From Blastomussa wellsi (Eukaryota > Cnidaria > Anthozoa > Scleractinia > Plerogyridae): 64,000 nt of DNA. The position numbers and the translations under genes are program-made. Positions within the stretch are counted from its first letter, which is position 1; the number at the start of each line of letters is the position of its first letter. The notes under the pieces were generated by a model. It saw nothing but the letters and a program-made list of their open reading frames with translations, was not told the DNA's origin and searched no databases. The stretch lies in the NCBI GenBank assembly GCA_947652115.1, contig OX393563.1, positions 2,543,970 to 2,607,969 of the forward strand. Direction: 5' to 3'. This document shows positions 22,601 through 36,800 of the stretch, piece after piece.

Positions 22601-25600
22601 CTGATTTTGAACTAAACAGCTTTTGAAACTGTTTTCGCTTCGGTGGGAATTGGTCATAAAGACCTACACGCCTAGGTTCAATAAACACAATGAATTAAAG
22701 GATTCTACATAGTCATAGTGTTTATCTATATTATTATCAGTACCAGCGTAATTTTTCTATGTATACTATATGTTGTAGTCTTGTTGTGCTCAGGGCTCCC
22801 ATTGATAACAGATTGCTTTTTGCATCTGGGCTACCCTGAGAGGTATAAATAAAGAAAGGTTTATCTATAATATCTAATTAACTTACTTTAATTTAGGTCC
22901 ATTTCCATACTTACATTCGCAAGAGGGCCTCGGATGACTCCACACACCCTCATCGCATGTTATTCTTGATGCTCCAATGAGGTCAAAGGGCCCCTCTTTG
23001 CATTTGAACATCACAACACCACCGTGGGTATAGTTAACGCCAAAATGCCAACCATCCGGAGGTTTCCTTGGATCCTTGCAACGTTCTGTTACGAAATGAG
23101 CAATAAGAAAATGGGTACTTAAATTAGAAGTAAAAATGACATGGATTGTTAGAAGTAATATCTTTTTCAGCATTTCTGTGGAGGCTTTGTCAATTGAAAC
23201 TTACGTCCTACTGTCATTTGGCTCAAATGGGCACCAAACCAAAACGTCCAGAAGTTTCAGCAGACTGTTTAATGGCTTAATCAGCATGTTTGTTGTTATT
23301 TGGCCCTACCGCTACTTTTTTCGTTCGATTCATTCAATTGTAAAAGTAAAAGTGTGCGACTAAGGAAACTGTGAATGCCTAAAATATTTTTGAAATATTG
23401 ATTGTTTAGTGACCAATCACAATTAAGTCCACAAACATCAAAACTAAATACCGTTGCTGTTTGCGGTTTAGTTTTCTCAAACACGATTTTCTTGAAACAC
23501 AATAACATTGCATAAATATTTCTGGTGTTCACTTCACAGTAATAAATGACGCTGACAGGGTGGAGAAAATCCTGCATCTCAAGTAGCCTCAACTAGTCCG
23601 GGCGCCATTTGCATCATTGTTGCTTACTTACTCTTGCACTCCGGCACTCTCGCACTCCATATTCCTTTCAGGCAAGTTAAAGATGTCGAACCACGTAAAT
23701 CATACCCAGAATTGCATTCAAAATTGATTGATGAATTATAGCTGTAATCGTCCCCGATTATTCTTCCGTTAAGGGGTCGACCTGGTTCTTTACAAGTACC
23801 TGCCAGAACCAAGATGTGGTTAACCGAGAAATAGTTATATGAAACACAGAAACATGTTTTTTCATTCAGGCTATATCATCTTCTACTAAAATAACACAAA
23901 GTAGTTTGAATACACAAGACGATCGATATTAAATGAAAGAGAAACGGCTGTGTTCCGTCTGTTGTTAAGTAATTACAATTACAATACTTACAATACAAAA
24001 TAACATACAAATACGTAGTTATTGAGAAAAAGGAAACCCAGAGGTTAGCCCTATATTAAGGATCTCCTAAAGAAAAGATATAAAATCATTCGAGGTCACT
24101 ACAAAAACTGGTTAACCAGTGAAAAATCTTGAGAAAAAGAGGTAGCTTCGAATGGAGATGGCAAATCATTAGCTCATCGAAGAAGGAAATGAAACCGTAA
24201 CTGGGTACTTGTAGGTTGGGAGAGGTTAGGGATGTAGGAGGGAGGTCCTAACTTGTATATACTTCACATCATTTCACTACTAACGGGAAAATATGAACTC
24301 AATAAATTGACTTCGATCCCAATGTATGGCTTCGTAGCTATGTTGGTAGACCATCACACCGGTATTTGCGGAGGTCACGGGTTCGAATCCCGTGCTTCTT
24401 GTATCCAATTGCTTAAATTGTAAATTCACTGCGATGATCGTTCTTCACTTTCATCTACATCCGCAGTTAAAAGATGAATTCTTTATTTATTCTTCACATT
24501 AATAAAACGTCATATACCTTCGCAGGTTGGAGGGCTTCCATTCCAGTCTCCATCGGTACACATTAGCTGCCGTAAACCTTTAAGTTGAAATCCCTTCTTG
24601 CATGTAAAAGAAACTAATGTACCATGACTAATACTATCGTTGTGAATTATACCATTAGAGAGCGCTGGCAATGGATCACAAGGCGCTGAAAAAAAAAGTT
24701 TAAAGGATCGGGTAAATGTAAAGAACAGCTCCCCGAAACTGTCAGCAGGTCAACTATCGGCCGACAGATTAACGACAGGCTGGGGGCACCTTGATGGCCT
24801 TACAGCTTTCCTATATATTTTTCCCCTTAATTAACATGAACAGTCCTGTTAAAGTGAATGCGTTTTGAGTTCTTTCTAGTACTGAAGTGCAAAACCGGCA
24901 CAGCACAATAAGAACTAACGCAAGCCTGATGTGTTACGGAAATCAGCGGTTCAATTCATACCCAGTTCATAATTGTGACTCTATTGTGGTGGCTCAATGG
25001 TCATGCAGCTTGCCTACCGAGCGGGAGTTCCGGGTCCAATTCGCGGACCGAATCTCTTTTTTCTTTCCTGATGCCTTTTCCTTTTTTGATTAAGTTTTCC
25101 ATTTATAACAATACACCATTTATCGGCGGTTATCTTTCCGTTTCTCATATTTCAAAGCAGCATCGAAGGGTGTCTACATTTCGCTGACCCCTAGTCCATG
25201 GACTACTCTGATAAACCTGGTCCAGATCCTCTAGAAATTAGGCCCTTGGGGCCTCACTGTTGACATCAATTCAATTTCTCACTCGATACCAACCAGAAAC
25301 CCTGGCAGCTACGTAATTGTACACAGTAGTAAACGTGTTTATAAATGGTGAATCCTGCATGTCAAGTAGCTTCAACTACTCCGGACTCCATTTACGTCAT
25401 TGCTGCTTACCTGATTAACCTTGCAATTGCAATCCGACACTCTTGCACTCCACATTCCTTTGGAATATGTCGAACAACCACGTAAATTGCAAAAATTGCA
25501 TACAAAATTAATTGATGAATTATAGCTGTAATCAGCCCCAATCGATCATTTTTCTGTTGTGGGGTTGTCCAGGTCCTGTACAAGTGCCTGCTCCATCGGG

Positions 25601-27462
25601 GGCGGTCCGTGGACTCAGGGGTAGTCCATGGACTAGGGTTCAGCGAAATGTAGACACCCATCATCGAAAGCTTTTGATCATTATAAATAAAACTATTTTT
25701 GACACTCAACATATGTTAGCCCCACGAAAGCACTTTCTCGCGCCCTGAATTGTCACTAGTGTTACGTACGTTTGCGAAGAAAAAGGCACGACAATCTTTC
25801 CTTACAACCAAATAATGTGAGTTCATATTTATAACCTGTGTCCTTGGGCAGTCAATCGATATAATCAGCCTACCAGACCTGTGTATTACCGAAACTCAGA
25901 AAATGACGACATTTTCTAAGTAAAAATGAATAATTATATGAAGTGATGCCTTACATTTACATTTTGGCCGTCTTGAATCCCATTGCCCATCGTTACAAGT
26001 CAATCGATGATTGCCAACCAAAGTGTGGTCTTGTTTTGTGCATTCATATGAGACCCTCTGTCCGTGGGAAAAGTCATTGCCAGTTCTTTTACCTCCATCT
26101 ATTAATCCAGGATCACCACAGGAAGCTACCATCATAGAATAACAGGAAATATAAATTATGTTTTAAATCCGAGACAATGACTACTCCAACTGTTCTTTCC
26201 CCACAGCATGAAAAGATTACTTTATTGCAGTGTAAAGCCAACTTAAAGCTGGCGTAATCGTTTGTTTTACGTTGCTTTACGCTATCTTTACGTTTTTTAA
26301 GGTTGACCTTTATGCCAGCTTTACACTTATTTATTTTATTTATTTATTCATTTTATTCCTCCAATCCAAGTTTACAACTCTTAAATTAATTGACATAATA
26401 TGTTGTGCCCCTTAAAGGTACGTATAACAAGACAAGAGATTTATAATAAACAGTATTCTCTCGCTTAAAGTTTCCCAGACATCTTGCTAATTCTACCATC
26501 AAAAGTCTCGTTGACTCGAAGGTTTGCGACCAACAACAGCCTTTATCGCCATCTCAAGAGACAGATGACACGATTCGAGTGGTTTTACCCTTTAAAGACC
26601 ATATCTCACTAGCTATTGTGAAGAAACAACTTAAGGATCTGAGCCTAAAAGTACACACCACCATCCAGCCTGTGTTTGTGAACCGAAATGTTGAACAACA
26701 ACTAAATGTGAAGGAAACAAAGCCACCAATTGTAAATCAGCAGTGTGTTGTTTACGGTTTCAGGGACGGCGGAGCCAGGGGGGCTGAAGCCCCCCCCCCC
26801 CACTTTTTACGACAATGACTTTTTTTGGTTTTAGTACAAGGTTCGTACTTACAAAACTTCCAAAATATTGCTGTAGCACAAAAAGTACCTGTCATTTTAC
26901 ACTTATCCAGGTTGTCTTTTTTTAAGAAATATATCATGGAGAACGTTGAAAATACCATTTCCGAGCCTCTAGATTTCAAAATTTTCTGGGGGAGGATGCC
27001 CCCGACCCCCTAGAAAGTTGCGCCACTGGCACTCATTTTCAAGCCCCCCCCCCCCGCGCACTTTCAAATACGCTCCGCCGTCCCTGATCAATGTGACCTG
27101 TGTGATGCGGGTTATGTAGGTTACACATGTGGACATTTGCATGCATAATCGTGTAAAAGGACATAAAGAACAATCCTCCGCCATTGTCAAACACTACAAG
27201 AACATGCACGGGACAATGCCTCAGGACCTGCAAGAGTGTTTCGAAGTGCTTAAGAAATGCAAAAACAAATTTGACTGCGTGGTGTACGAAATGCTTTTTA
27301 TAAGAACTTTAAAGCAAAATCTCAACGTGCAATCAGACTCCATCCCTGCGAAAGTATTTTTATAATCTTCGCACCCTGTAATGTCAAAATCGCTTTAAAT
27401 GCTGTAATTTGCATGATCTCATTTATGTTTAATGTATTTATTTATCTCAGTTTTATGTTTTA

Positions 27463-27513
<51 letters not shown>

Positions 27514-27734
27514 TTTTCTTAGTAATAATAATAATTTTATTAAAATCTCATCATAAAACCTATTTACAAATAATCAAATTTTTAAAAACATTCAAAATAA
27601 TCACATAATCGTTACATTCAGTTATTTAAAATGACTAACTCTTAATAAAAGTAATAGTTAAAACTTCACAACAAATCAGTTACAAGATTAAGTATTCGAT
27701 AGACCATCAGAATATATGTATAAAAATTATACAT

Positions 27735-27814
<80 letters not shown>

Positions 27815-30800
27815 CAGCCTTACACTCATAATTAAAGCTTGAGTAAATGCATTTAAACATTTAAGTAACTTTAAAGCGTTATTGCCATTCATAGCGTAAA
27901 GTTGGATAACTAACTCTCAGAAGAATTTTACGTAAATCTCTATTTTCGTGCTGTGAGACGTACCTTTGCAAGAAGGAAGACTTGTATTCCATGACCCATT
28001 GTCACAGTACCGAACTTTTGACCCAGCTAAAGTGTACTGTATTTTACAAACGTACTCTACAATTCCACCATCTGGCAGGCTATCACCTCTCCTAAAGTTT
28101 GCGTTCGGTGTGTCTCCATGCTCTGGAATGCCATCGAAAGAACACCGCCCTATAAAAATAATACACACATATTACACGCTTTTTATAGCAGCTTTAATAT
28201 CCCAAATACAAACTGCTTTGATTAGAATTAACAAGGTTTTAATATTTTGCTGCGTCGACGCACGTTTCCCTTTCGTAAACGGCCGATCCATTTTGGCAAA
28301 AGAAATGTACGTCAACGACAAGAATCAAGCCCGGAACCTCTGACATACCAACATCCCTATATCACCGTCACACTACCACGCTGATCCACGAAATCCCCGC
28401 AAAATTTAATTCTAAAAGATGCCTCTCTTAATCTTTTTTACTTGCCCTAACCAAAATAATAAAAGCTAACCGCAAGCAGACTATAGTGAAAGTGAACAAT
28501 TATGCATTTAGTGAGTGTGTATTAGTCTATCCCCAAATTATAACCAGTCAATTCAACCTAGTCCAGGCCTAAACAAGAGCAGATATAGCATCGTCCATTT
28601 CGAAAAGCTTGGTTTCCGATTGTGGAATCGACTGTTAAAATTGGCATTGACCGTTTACGAAAGGGAAATCAGCTGCGTCGACGAGCAAGTGAGACACTTG
28701 TTGACTATCAGCTAAGAGATGATAAAGTAGATAACCTAATTAATTAATTTATTAATTTACAACCGAATCCATATTACATGGGTAGCATTTTCTGTGAGAA
28801 GGGAAATTTTAACAGCTGTTATTACACTGTGCTGGTGACTGCTTTGAGAACAATAGCAATCCAAAAATGAAATTTGTTTTTCTTATTAATTCCTATATAT
28901 CAATTTACCAAAAATTCAATCTGTCATATAACCTTACTCTTTAAAGTGCCTATGATTTACTATTTGAAATGCCCAATTCCAAAGTTTGAGAATTCTACGA
29001 TGAAAATTGTCGATTTTACAAGCGCTGAAAGTTGCACATTTTTGCCTTCAAAATGGCAAATTGAATCGCGCGGCCAAAATACCACGTGACATCAAGGTGT
29101 GACGTCAGTTTGTTGCAAAAGTTAGAGCCATTATGGCCGACAGTAAGAAGGAAAAGCGCAAAGAAGGACAGTATTGCGTTGCAGGTGTTCCAAATTATTT
29201 AAGCAGCCAAAGTAAATCATACACTGAGGAGTAATTATACTCTAGTATCCATCTGAGCAGTTTTTTAGGGGAACATAGGTACAATTTGTTCGGAGCCTGT
29301 CATTGCAACCTAACTTCGAACATGTCGCGGTACTCAGCACATCTCAAGGCCATTTTAGTATAATCTGCGAGCAGTGGTTTCCTCCTCCTCCAAATTTCGA
29401 TGTCGGCTAGTGGTTCGTCTTCGTATGGCATTGTAATCATTATTTTGCTGCACAGAATCTTTCAATTCAATATCTTCTTTAGACCTCTTCGATAATTGCG
29501 AAAACTACTCGATTCAGATTAACAAAATTTAAGCTCTCTCTCTCTCGAAAAGTCCCTCAATATCAGTAACAAGAGACAAACATCTGCAAACAAACTGACG
29601 TCACAGGTTGGCTTTTCGCAATAAATCCAGGCCCAGTCTTTTGGACATTTTTGAAGGCAGTTTTAGCCAACTTTCAGCGCTTGTAAAATCGACAATTTTT
29701 ATCGTTGAATTCTTAAACTTTGGAATTGTGTGTTTCAAAAAGGGGAACTTTTAAATTATTCAGAAACAAATTTCGCTAGGGACCTCAAAGTTGGTAACGT
29801 TCCTATTTAATTTTTGACACGCTTTTTCATTTCTGGCATTCTTCAAGTTATACCCATAATATAAGAGTGTAGACAATTCTGAAACGATGATGTTTTGAAC
29901 ATTCGCCCTTCGTCGGAGTAATTCTCTGATTGCACTCTAGGGATTAATTCACAAACTTCGAACCTCGGGATAAGAAACAAAGTTCGAAAACGTAGAAGAA
30001 ATTCTCAAAGTTCATCTCTAAAGGATGTCATTTTAGCCATTTTTAGCCAATATCCATATGTTTATGTTGATGAAGTGGCTTGCTGTAAACAATGTGGGAG
30101 GGTATGGCCAATAACATACATCGCAAATGCAAAGCTTAAAAAATCATATAAAATCGAACATTCTTTCGATTAGTTATTACCTTTGCATTTAGGTAGGTCA
30201 CTACTCCAAACTCCGTCATTACACCGGATTGTGTTATTTCCTACTAAGTTGTAATTTTCATTGCACCTGAAGGTAACCGTTTCCCCATCCTGAAAATTGT
30301 CACTCAGGCGTGCACCGTGAGCTGGTACACCGGGATCTGGACAAACGGCTGTGTTGAGAACGACATGATAAAGAAACAAATTACTGGCCAAACAAACGAT
30401 AAAATAAATTAACATGGCGAAATAAGTGTTAGTAGCTTAATGCATTTGAGTTGACTTAAACCACCCTTTACTGTAGGGTGCGAGTAAAACATTCATACTA
30501 ATGACGAGAGTAACCAAAAATAGAGTGAGATGTTCCAATAAGATGAAACCTAACAGAAATAATAATATCAAGTATGTTTTCGAGCGAGAAAATCTCAGAA
30601 ATGAATGTCAAGTGTTAGGCATAATTGATATCTTGGTAATCCATTCCTCGGAAATCGTTCAAAAGGAAATATTGTTAGGGGGAGGCTATGAAATGAAATT
30701 TTTGTGAAGCTTATCAGCCAATAGTTTTTAACACTCTCCAGTAACTTTTACGTCGCAATAGATATTGCGGCTGAGGGGAGGTTTGATAAAACAGGAACCT

Positions 30801-33800
30801 CGCTCCAATCAGTTTAAACTCTGTTCTATCAGTTCATTAGCAAGAAGAATCCGAATGCGATTTCTTTTGCTCACCGACACAATGAGGCACAGGGCCATTC
30901 CAAACACCATCATTGCACTTTATCTGTTCATTGCCTTTACGCTGATATTTCTTATCACAGACAAAAGTAACCCATGAGTTGTGTAGGAAGTCGTCCCCGT
31001 GTACTTTTCCATTTATTAGTCTTCCTGGATGGCCACATGGTGCTAAAAGAAAGTTTAAAAAAAATTAACAGCAATGAAGCGCCCATTCTATACGTATGAG
31101 TTTCCAAGAGTCCACTAGATCCCAAAAGCTACACGTCTTTTACAGCAATGCACACTCCGATGGCTTTATACTATCTTCGGAGCGAATCTGATCACCAGCG
31201 CGTTCAATTAGAAATAGGATAAAAATTAGTACTGCATAGTTAAGACGGCTTTGTGCATAAACTAAATGACAGTTCACTTGACAAACATTTTTGATCATTT
31301 ATTGTTCTTTGATCAGGTCTGTTTTCTTCTACATAATACAAGGACATTTTATTTTTATAGATGACGACGTAATGCTGCAATGAAACTATAAGAAGATTTG
31401 GATCGAAATAATCCAAGCGACGTGTCATCTGCAATGTGCTCTGCTAGAAAAGTAAATTCTCATTTCTTTTCTTCTTTACTTATCTGTGTAAAAAAGAAAG
31501 TTTTCTTTTCTTTTTACCTCTGCATTTTGGTGGATTCGAGTTCCAGGTTCCATCAATGCATGTCAGTCTGGTATTTCCTTCAGAGGTATAGTCTGCATCG
31601 CATTCATATCTAACTGTTTTATCGTGTCTATAATCATTACCAAGCTTCCTTCCATGAGATATACCATTAGGAGATTTACAGGAAGCTAGAAAAAAAGTTA
31701 GTTATGTATTGTGAGAATTTCTTGCTCTCCCGCATAATTATTATAAGCTTTTATTATAAGTATGTGTCGTCCCATGCCAAGAGCAAAGGAAGGTGTATGC
31801 ATTGTGGCCGCCCTGGTTTGAATCCCGGGTTTTGCTAAGCACGTCTGTTATAGCTATATGGAATGAGACAATTACTAATTAAAACCAGATGGAATTTCAA
31901 AATTTATGCCACTCATATTGAAAACATGTTCGGAGAAAGCATTTTCATTATACATCTCATATACGAATGAAGGCCAAATGGAGTCTGAAATAGGGTCAAG
32001 TTGAAAAACTGCGTCTACTTGCGACGCCGTTTGACGAGAACTTGTGTGCCATTGAGTTGACTTGCCCTGACTTGCGTTCACTTTCTAAGTAAAGCTGCAT
32101 AATCATTTGGGTAGTTAGTTTCTTTTGTCTATTACCAAGAACAGTTTTGTGAACAGTTTTACAATATATTAATCCCAAGGGAAATTAAATGATTAATTTT
32201 CACCCTTAGAAACGTACCTTTGCACGTTGGAATGTCGTTGGTCCAGTGCCCATTAACACATTCCTGCATGTTAGCTCCAACCATGGTGTAAGATGGGAGG
32301 CAGGCGTAAGTTATGTTTACACCGTGCATGATCATGTCACCTTTATTCCAACTACCTTCCATGTAAAAACCGTGCTCGGGTCGTCCAAAAAACCTGCAAC
32401 GAGCTACAAAAACAGCATATTTAATAACTTTGCCACTAGAAAACTTCAACTGAACACAACTCATGAGTGTACATGTAGCTTTGGTTCAAAATAGTTCTTG
32501 CTAACTTGCGGATAAGCGAGTTGGCCCATGCATATAATTACATTTGCAAGTTCTTGAGCTTACACTACATAGTCAAAGGCTCATGTGCAAAACTGAACCT
32601 TCTCAATCACGATTGCTCTGATAAAAGAATTTAGTGCAGTTTCTCAATTCCGGAAAATGCATTTGAGGTGTGTAGTTCGATTTAATAATATCGGAAAAAG
32701 GCTGCTTTCATAAGATCGAAATCGATCATAGAAATACTGGTAGGCCAACTTCTTCTTATTTAAGCAAATTATTGTCACGTAGAATACAATACGTTTGCAT
32801 TGTTAATTTTGGAATGGTCAAGGGCAGTTAAAACCCTTAGGCAGAAATAAAAACTCACCTTTGCATTCTGGCTCTCTGGAATCCCACTTCTTGCCAACAC
32901 ACCGCAGCTTGGCGTTTCCAAACAGGTCAAAGATGCCGTCGCATGAAAACGTCACTTCATCTCCGTCGATATATCGAGCTTTATTACCATGCAATCTTCC
33001 TCTGGGTGGAATTTGAGGCCGTGGGCAAATACCTGTGAAACAGAAAAATTAGTTAACCGCTGTTCTTTATTTCTTCGGTGTTAAGAATAGCAAAATATGA
33101 GAATACGAAAAACCTAACCTTTACAGACTGGAACCGGATTGTCCCATTTACCATCGTTGCACGTAACAGGATCGGCACCAATCCTTGTATAGCCAAATGG
33201 ACAGAAAAACCTAACAGAATTCCCATGCCTGAAGTCATCTCCCGATCTCCTTCCAGGGACCGGAGGGTCGAGTTTTTCACATGGTGCTATGGAGTCCAAT
33301 ACGAAAACAATCCAATCAGGCATGGTGTTGGAAAATGTTGTTGTTGTTTGCGTTCATTTTTCTTTTTATATTAAAATATACTGCTAACCCCTCTAACAGA
33401 CGGTTGCTTAACTGCCGCTCATCTCGTATCCATAATTATATTGTCAAAACTGCTTTTAAGATTCGCCTAAGTTCAAATGCGGTGTGGCTTATAATCGCAA
33501 CAACAATCTGTCCAGTTAAAGGCACTGAAACGCAGTCATATACAAAAAAAGCAGACATCTACAAAATCAATGCTTATGTCAATATCTTGAAATTCATATA
33601 GAAGAATAATTAGGAAAAAATGGAACAATGTTTTCGACCATTTTATAATGTTCACAAAGGTTGCGAATATACTTTTTAATAATTCACTGCAATCGGTTTG
33701 TTAGATCGAATTCTCTCATAATGCAATTAAACGATAGGTGAAATTTTTCCCAAACACTTAGAGCCATCATATTTAAACCCAAAGAGCTGTGACCCAAACA

Positions 33801-36800
33801 GACGAGTGCTCATGTGACAACAGCGTGGCGACCATAATTAAGATAGCATGCGTCATTTAGCTAACCAAAAGAGCTGATTATAGTGGGCATTTTACTGGGG
33901 ATATGCTGATTCCTGATTTCTGAGAAATAACTGATAATCATTCCAAAGATGCCGGCTCGGTGGATAGTGAGGTAGTGGATCGGCTCGGTGGATAGTGCAG
34001 AATCTACAAAGGAGGAGGAGCTAGCTACGCTAACACGCGTGCCACTAAAACCGTTCAAAAGAACCCGGGATTATCTCTTCAGATATTTTTATTTTTATGA
34101 CTTAACAGTGAAAAATTGGCAATTGTCTTTCCCCTTTTTTGTAATTGTCATTGGTTCCAAATCCTCAGCTGATGGACAACAGTTGTAGAGACTATTTTCT
34201 CTGTGGCAACTACTTACCGACTCTGCTGCCTGATAATCGTACTTCGTATTTTATAAATTTAATAATACTATGATATGATTGCTGTAATATAGTGTTCATT
34301 TTTAGCATACATTAGATAGTATGCTACATAATTTGGCAAAATAATGAAGCCCCCATCTACGTTAACTGTATTTTAAACTGTTGCATGCTTTGTGTCCGAT
34401 GGCTTCACTGCGTGGTTTGCATTTATTGTCTTCGGTCAGCTGCATGACTAGGGTGTTTTGGGTTTCAAGGCTCATTGCAAAACAGCTCTTACACGCTTGA
34501 ACAGGAAACCAAACTCACCCTTACACCTTGGTTTTGTATTGCTCCAGCGGCCGTCTGTACACGCTATCGTTGGCATACCTTCCATGAGATAATCTCGAGG
34601 ACACGTGAATACAACGGTTTTGCCATGTCTGAAGTCGTTACCAATTCTGTTCCCTTGATAAGGATAACCAGGGTCTGGACAAGGAGCTGTTTAAGAGTTC
34701 AATTCATTTCAATGTTTATTTACCACATATTTACATCAATTTAATAAAAAAAGAAAAAAAGGTAAGAGAACTAAGTGGTGAGGAGACCTCAAAAAACCTC
34801 AGGGCTTATACTAAGAGGTTCCTTCCTTGATACATGCAAATTCAATCGACTTGGCGAGACTGTGCTTATTTACACTTTAGATCCACGGGGGACCTCCTGT
34901 AGTGAACTGTACGGCGTGGCTCTGCCCGAATGAGAACGTTTTCAGACTGGAGGTATATAGCACAGATTTAAAGAGTTTGAGTTAAAAAGCGGGTAGGGAA
35001 AGGTACTTACAAGGGGTTTTCAATATACCTCCCATCGAACAGTCCATCCTTGTTAGTATTTTTAGGGGTTATTCAAGAGAAAAATTAAGACAAGAGATGC
35101 AGTAACCCAGCTGTAGTTTTGTAAAAGGCGTACTATTTGCAGAACGCCGAACGTAGAGCGCCGAACGTAGAACACCGAACGCCGAATGCACTATTTGTTT
35201 GTGGTTAGTTTCAGTAATGCTTCCTTGCGGTTAGTTTCACTCGTGTTTGCTTGCTGTTAGCTTCTAAGTGTTGGAAAGGGCCAAATACAACTATATAATG
35301 CTGGCAAGAAACAGTCTCAGAGATGTAAGTGTACGTACCGAGGCATTGTGGAAGTGAAGGTGTCCATTTCTTATTTTCTCGACAGTACATTGTGGATCTT
35401 CCCCTCAGAGTGTAATCTTTGTCGCACGTAAACGTCACAGATCCACCATACACGAAGCCTTTGTTGACCTTCCGCTCTCCGTTTGTGACTTCTCCAGGAT
35501 CTCCACATTGAACAACTGACAGGAAAAGAAAGGCATGAGATGCTGATTGTTATATTATTGCTTAAAAAGGTTTATTGACACTCGTACATGGCTTTTCCAT
35601 ACAAATATACAACGTCGATCATCGCACATGAGCTAAGAATAGGAAACGATAACAAGGTATTCCAACATTTTCTTACGATAACAAGAATAGAGCAAGTTGC
35701 ATACGGCTCCAAGAAAGAAAACTCGTGTCTTACCCAAATCGTCAGAAAGAACGCCATTTCGATGCAGTAATTTACTTACCCTCGCACGTTGTGGGAGAGC
35801 CACTCCACGTTCCATCACTCTGACATGTTCTTATTCTTGATCCCTTCATTTCATAACCCTTTTCTTTACATTCGAAAACTATCCTGTTTCCAAATGTCAT
35901 AGCTACTTGTTCAATAATCTCTCCATGGTCTGGCTTACTAAGAGGACCACAATTCGCCACTACAAAAAAATGGAAAAATTGATTGAATGGTATTACACGA
36001 GCACTCATTCAAACCTAAACCAACAAAAGTGAAGGTACTTAAAGTAGTAACAGAACAAGCAAGCAAACTTCCTCGATACACTCGTAAATAAGCATAAATA
36101 TTGTAGATAATTTCATTCATCAAAGAAAAATCCCTAAAGGAAAAAAGAAAGCTTAACAAATATTGCAATTTTTTTTTGGGCAACTAGAGAAATTTGGGCA
36201 AGGCAACTTAGGAGAATTTTTTTGGGCAAATGGTTCACCGACCCCCCACCCCCTGGCAAAAAATTGCCCGTACGTTTATGTGAAGAACCTTCCTTGAAGT
36301 TTAAATTCTGCACTCTCGGATGCAGCTAAAGGTGTCCCCGTTTTATAGAGTTATTCCCTAAAATAATTTTCCGAAAGAGGTGTCCTCTTTGAAGACGAAA
36401 ACATTTCAAAACTTTGTACGCTTCAAAGTAGTGGGATAGAGAGGTGCCTCTCTTAGAGGTTCTCTTGAAAATAAAAGAATAATAACTATCCCATAAAACG
36501 ATCTCAGTACCTTCACAGACTGGCTGACTGCCACCCCACTCCTCGTTTGCCTGACATATTCTGTAAGCCGGCCCTTTAAGCTTGTATCCCTCATCGCATA
36601 CGTATTCCACCCTTTCTTTGAAGGAATATACGTATCCTATAACCTTCCCGTGGGAAATGTCTCCTGGACTGCCGCAACTTTTAGCTAATGAGAAACAATA
36701 CAATTAAAATCTTGCCTCTCTATAGTGGACTGCCGAAACAAGTACCTTTTCCAGCTGGAGGTATATTAAAGATTTATGGATTTCACGAGTTATAGTATAC

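Noticed and set aside
25407..25748. Long overlapping ORFs on both strands
   Set aside because: They run across the dead CCP17-like exon in the wrong frames; the homology is in a different, broken frame.
27400..27900. Possible CRISPR-like or regulatory array
   Set aside because: Only plain AAT microsatellites; no spacer structure.
33948..34000. Duplicated CGGCTCGGTGGATAGTG word
   Set aside because: Two copies 27 bases apart only; too short to call more than local slippage.
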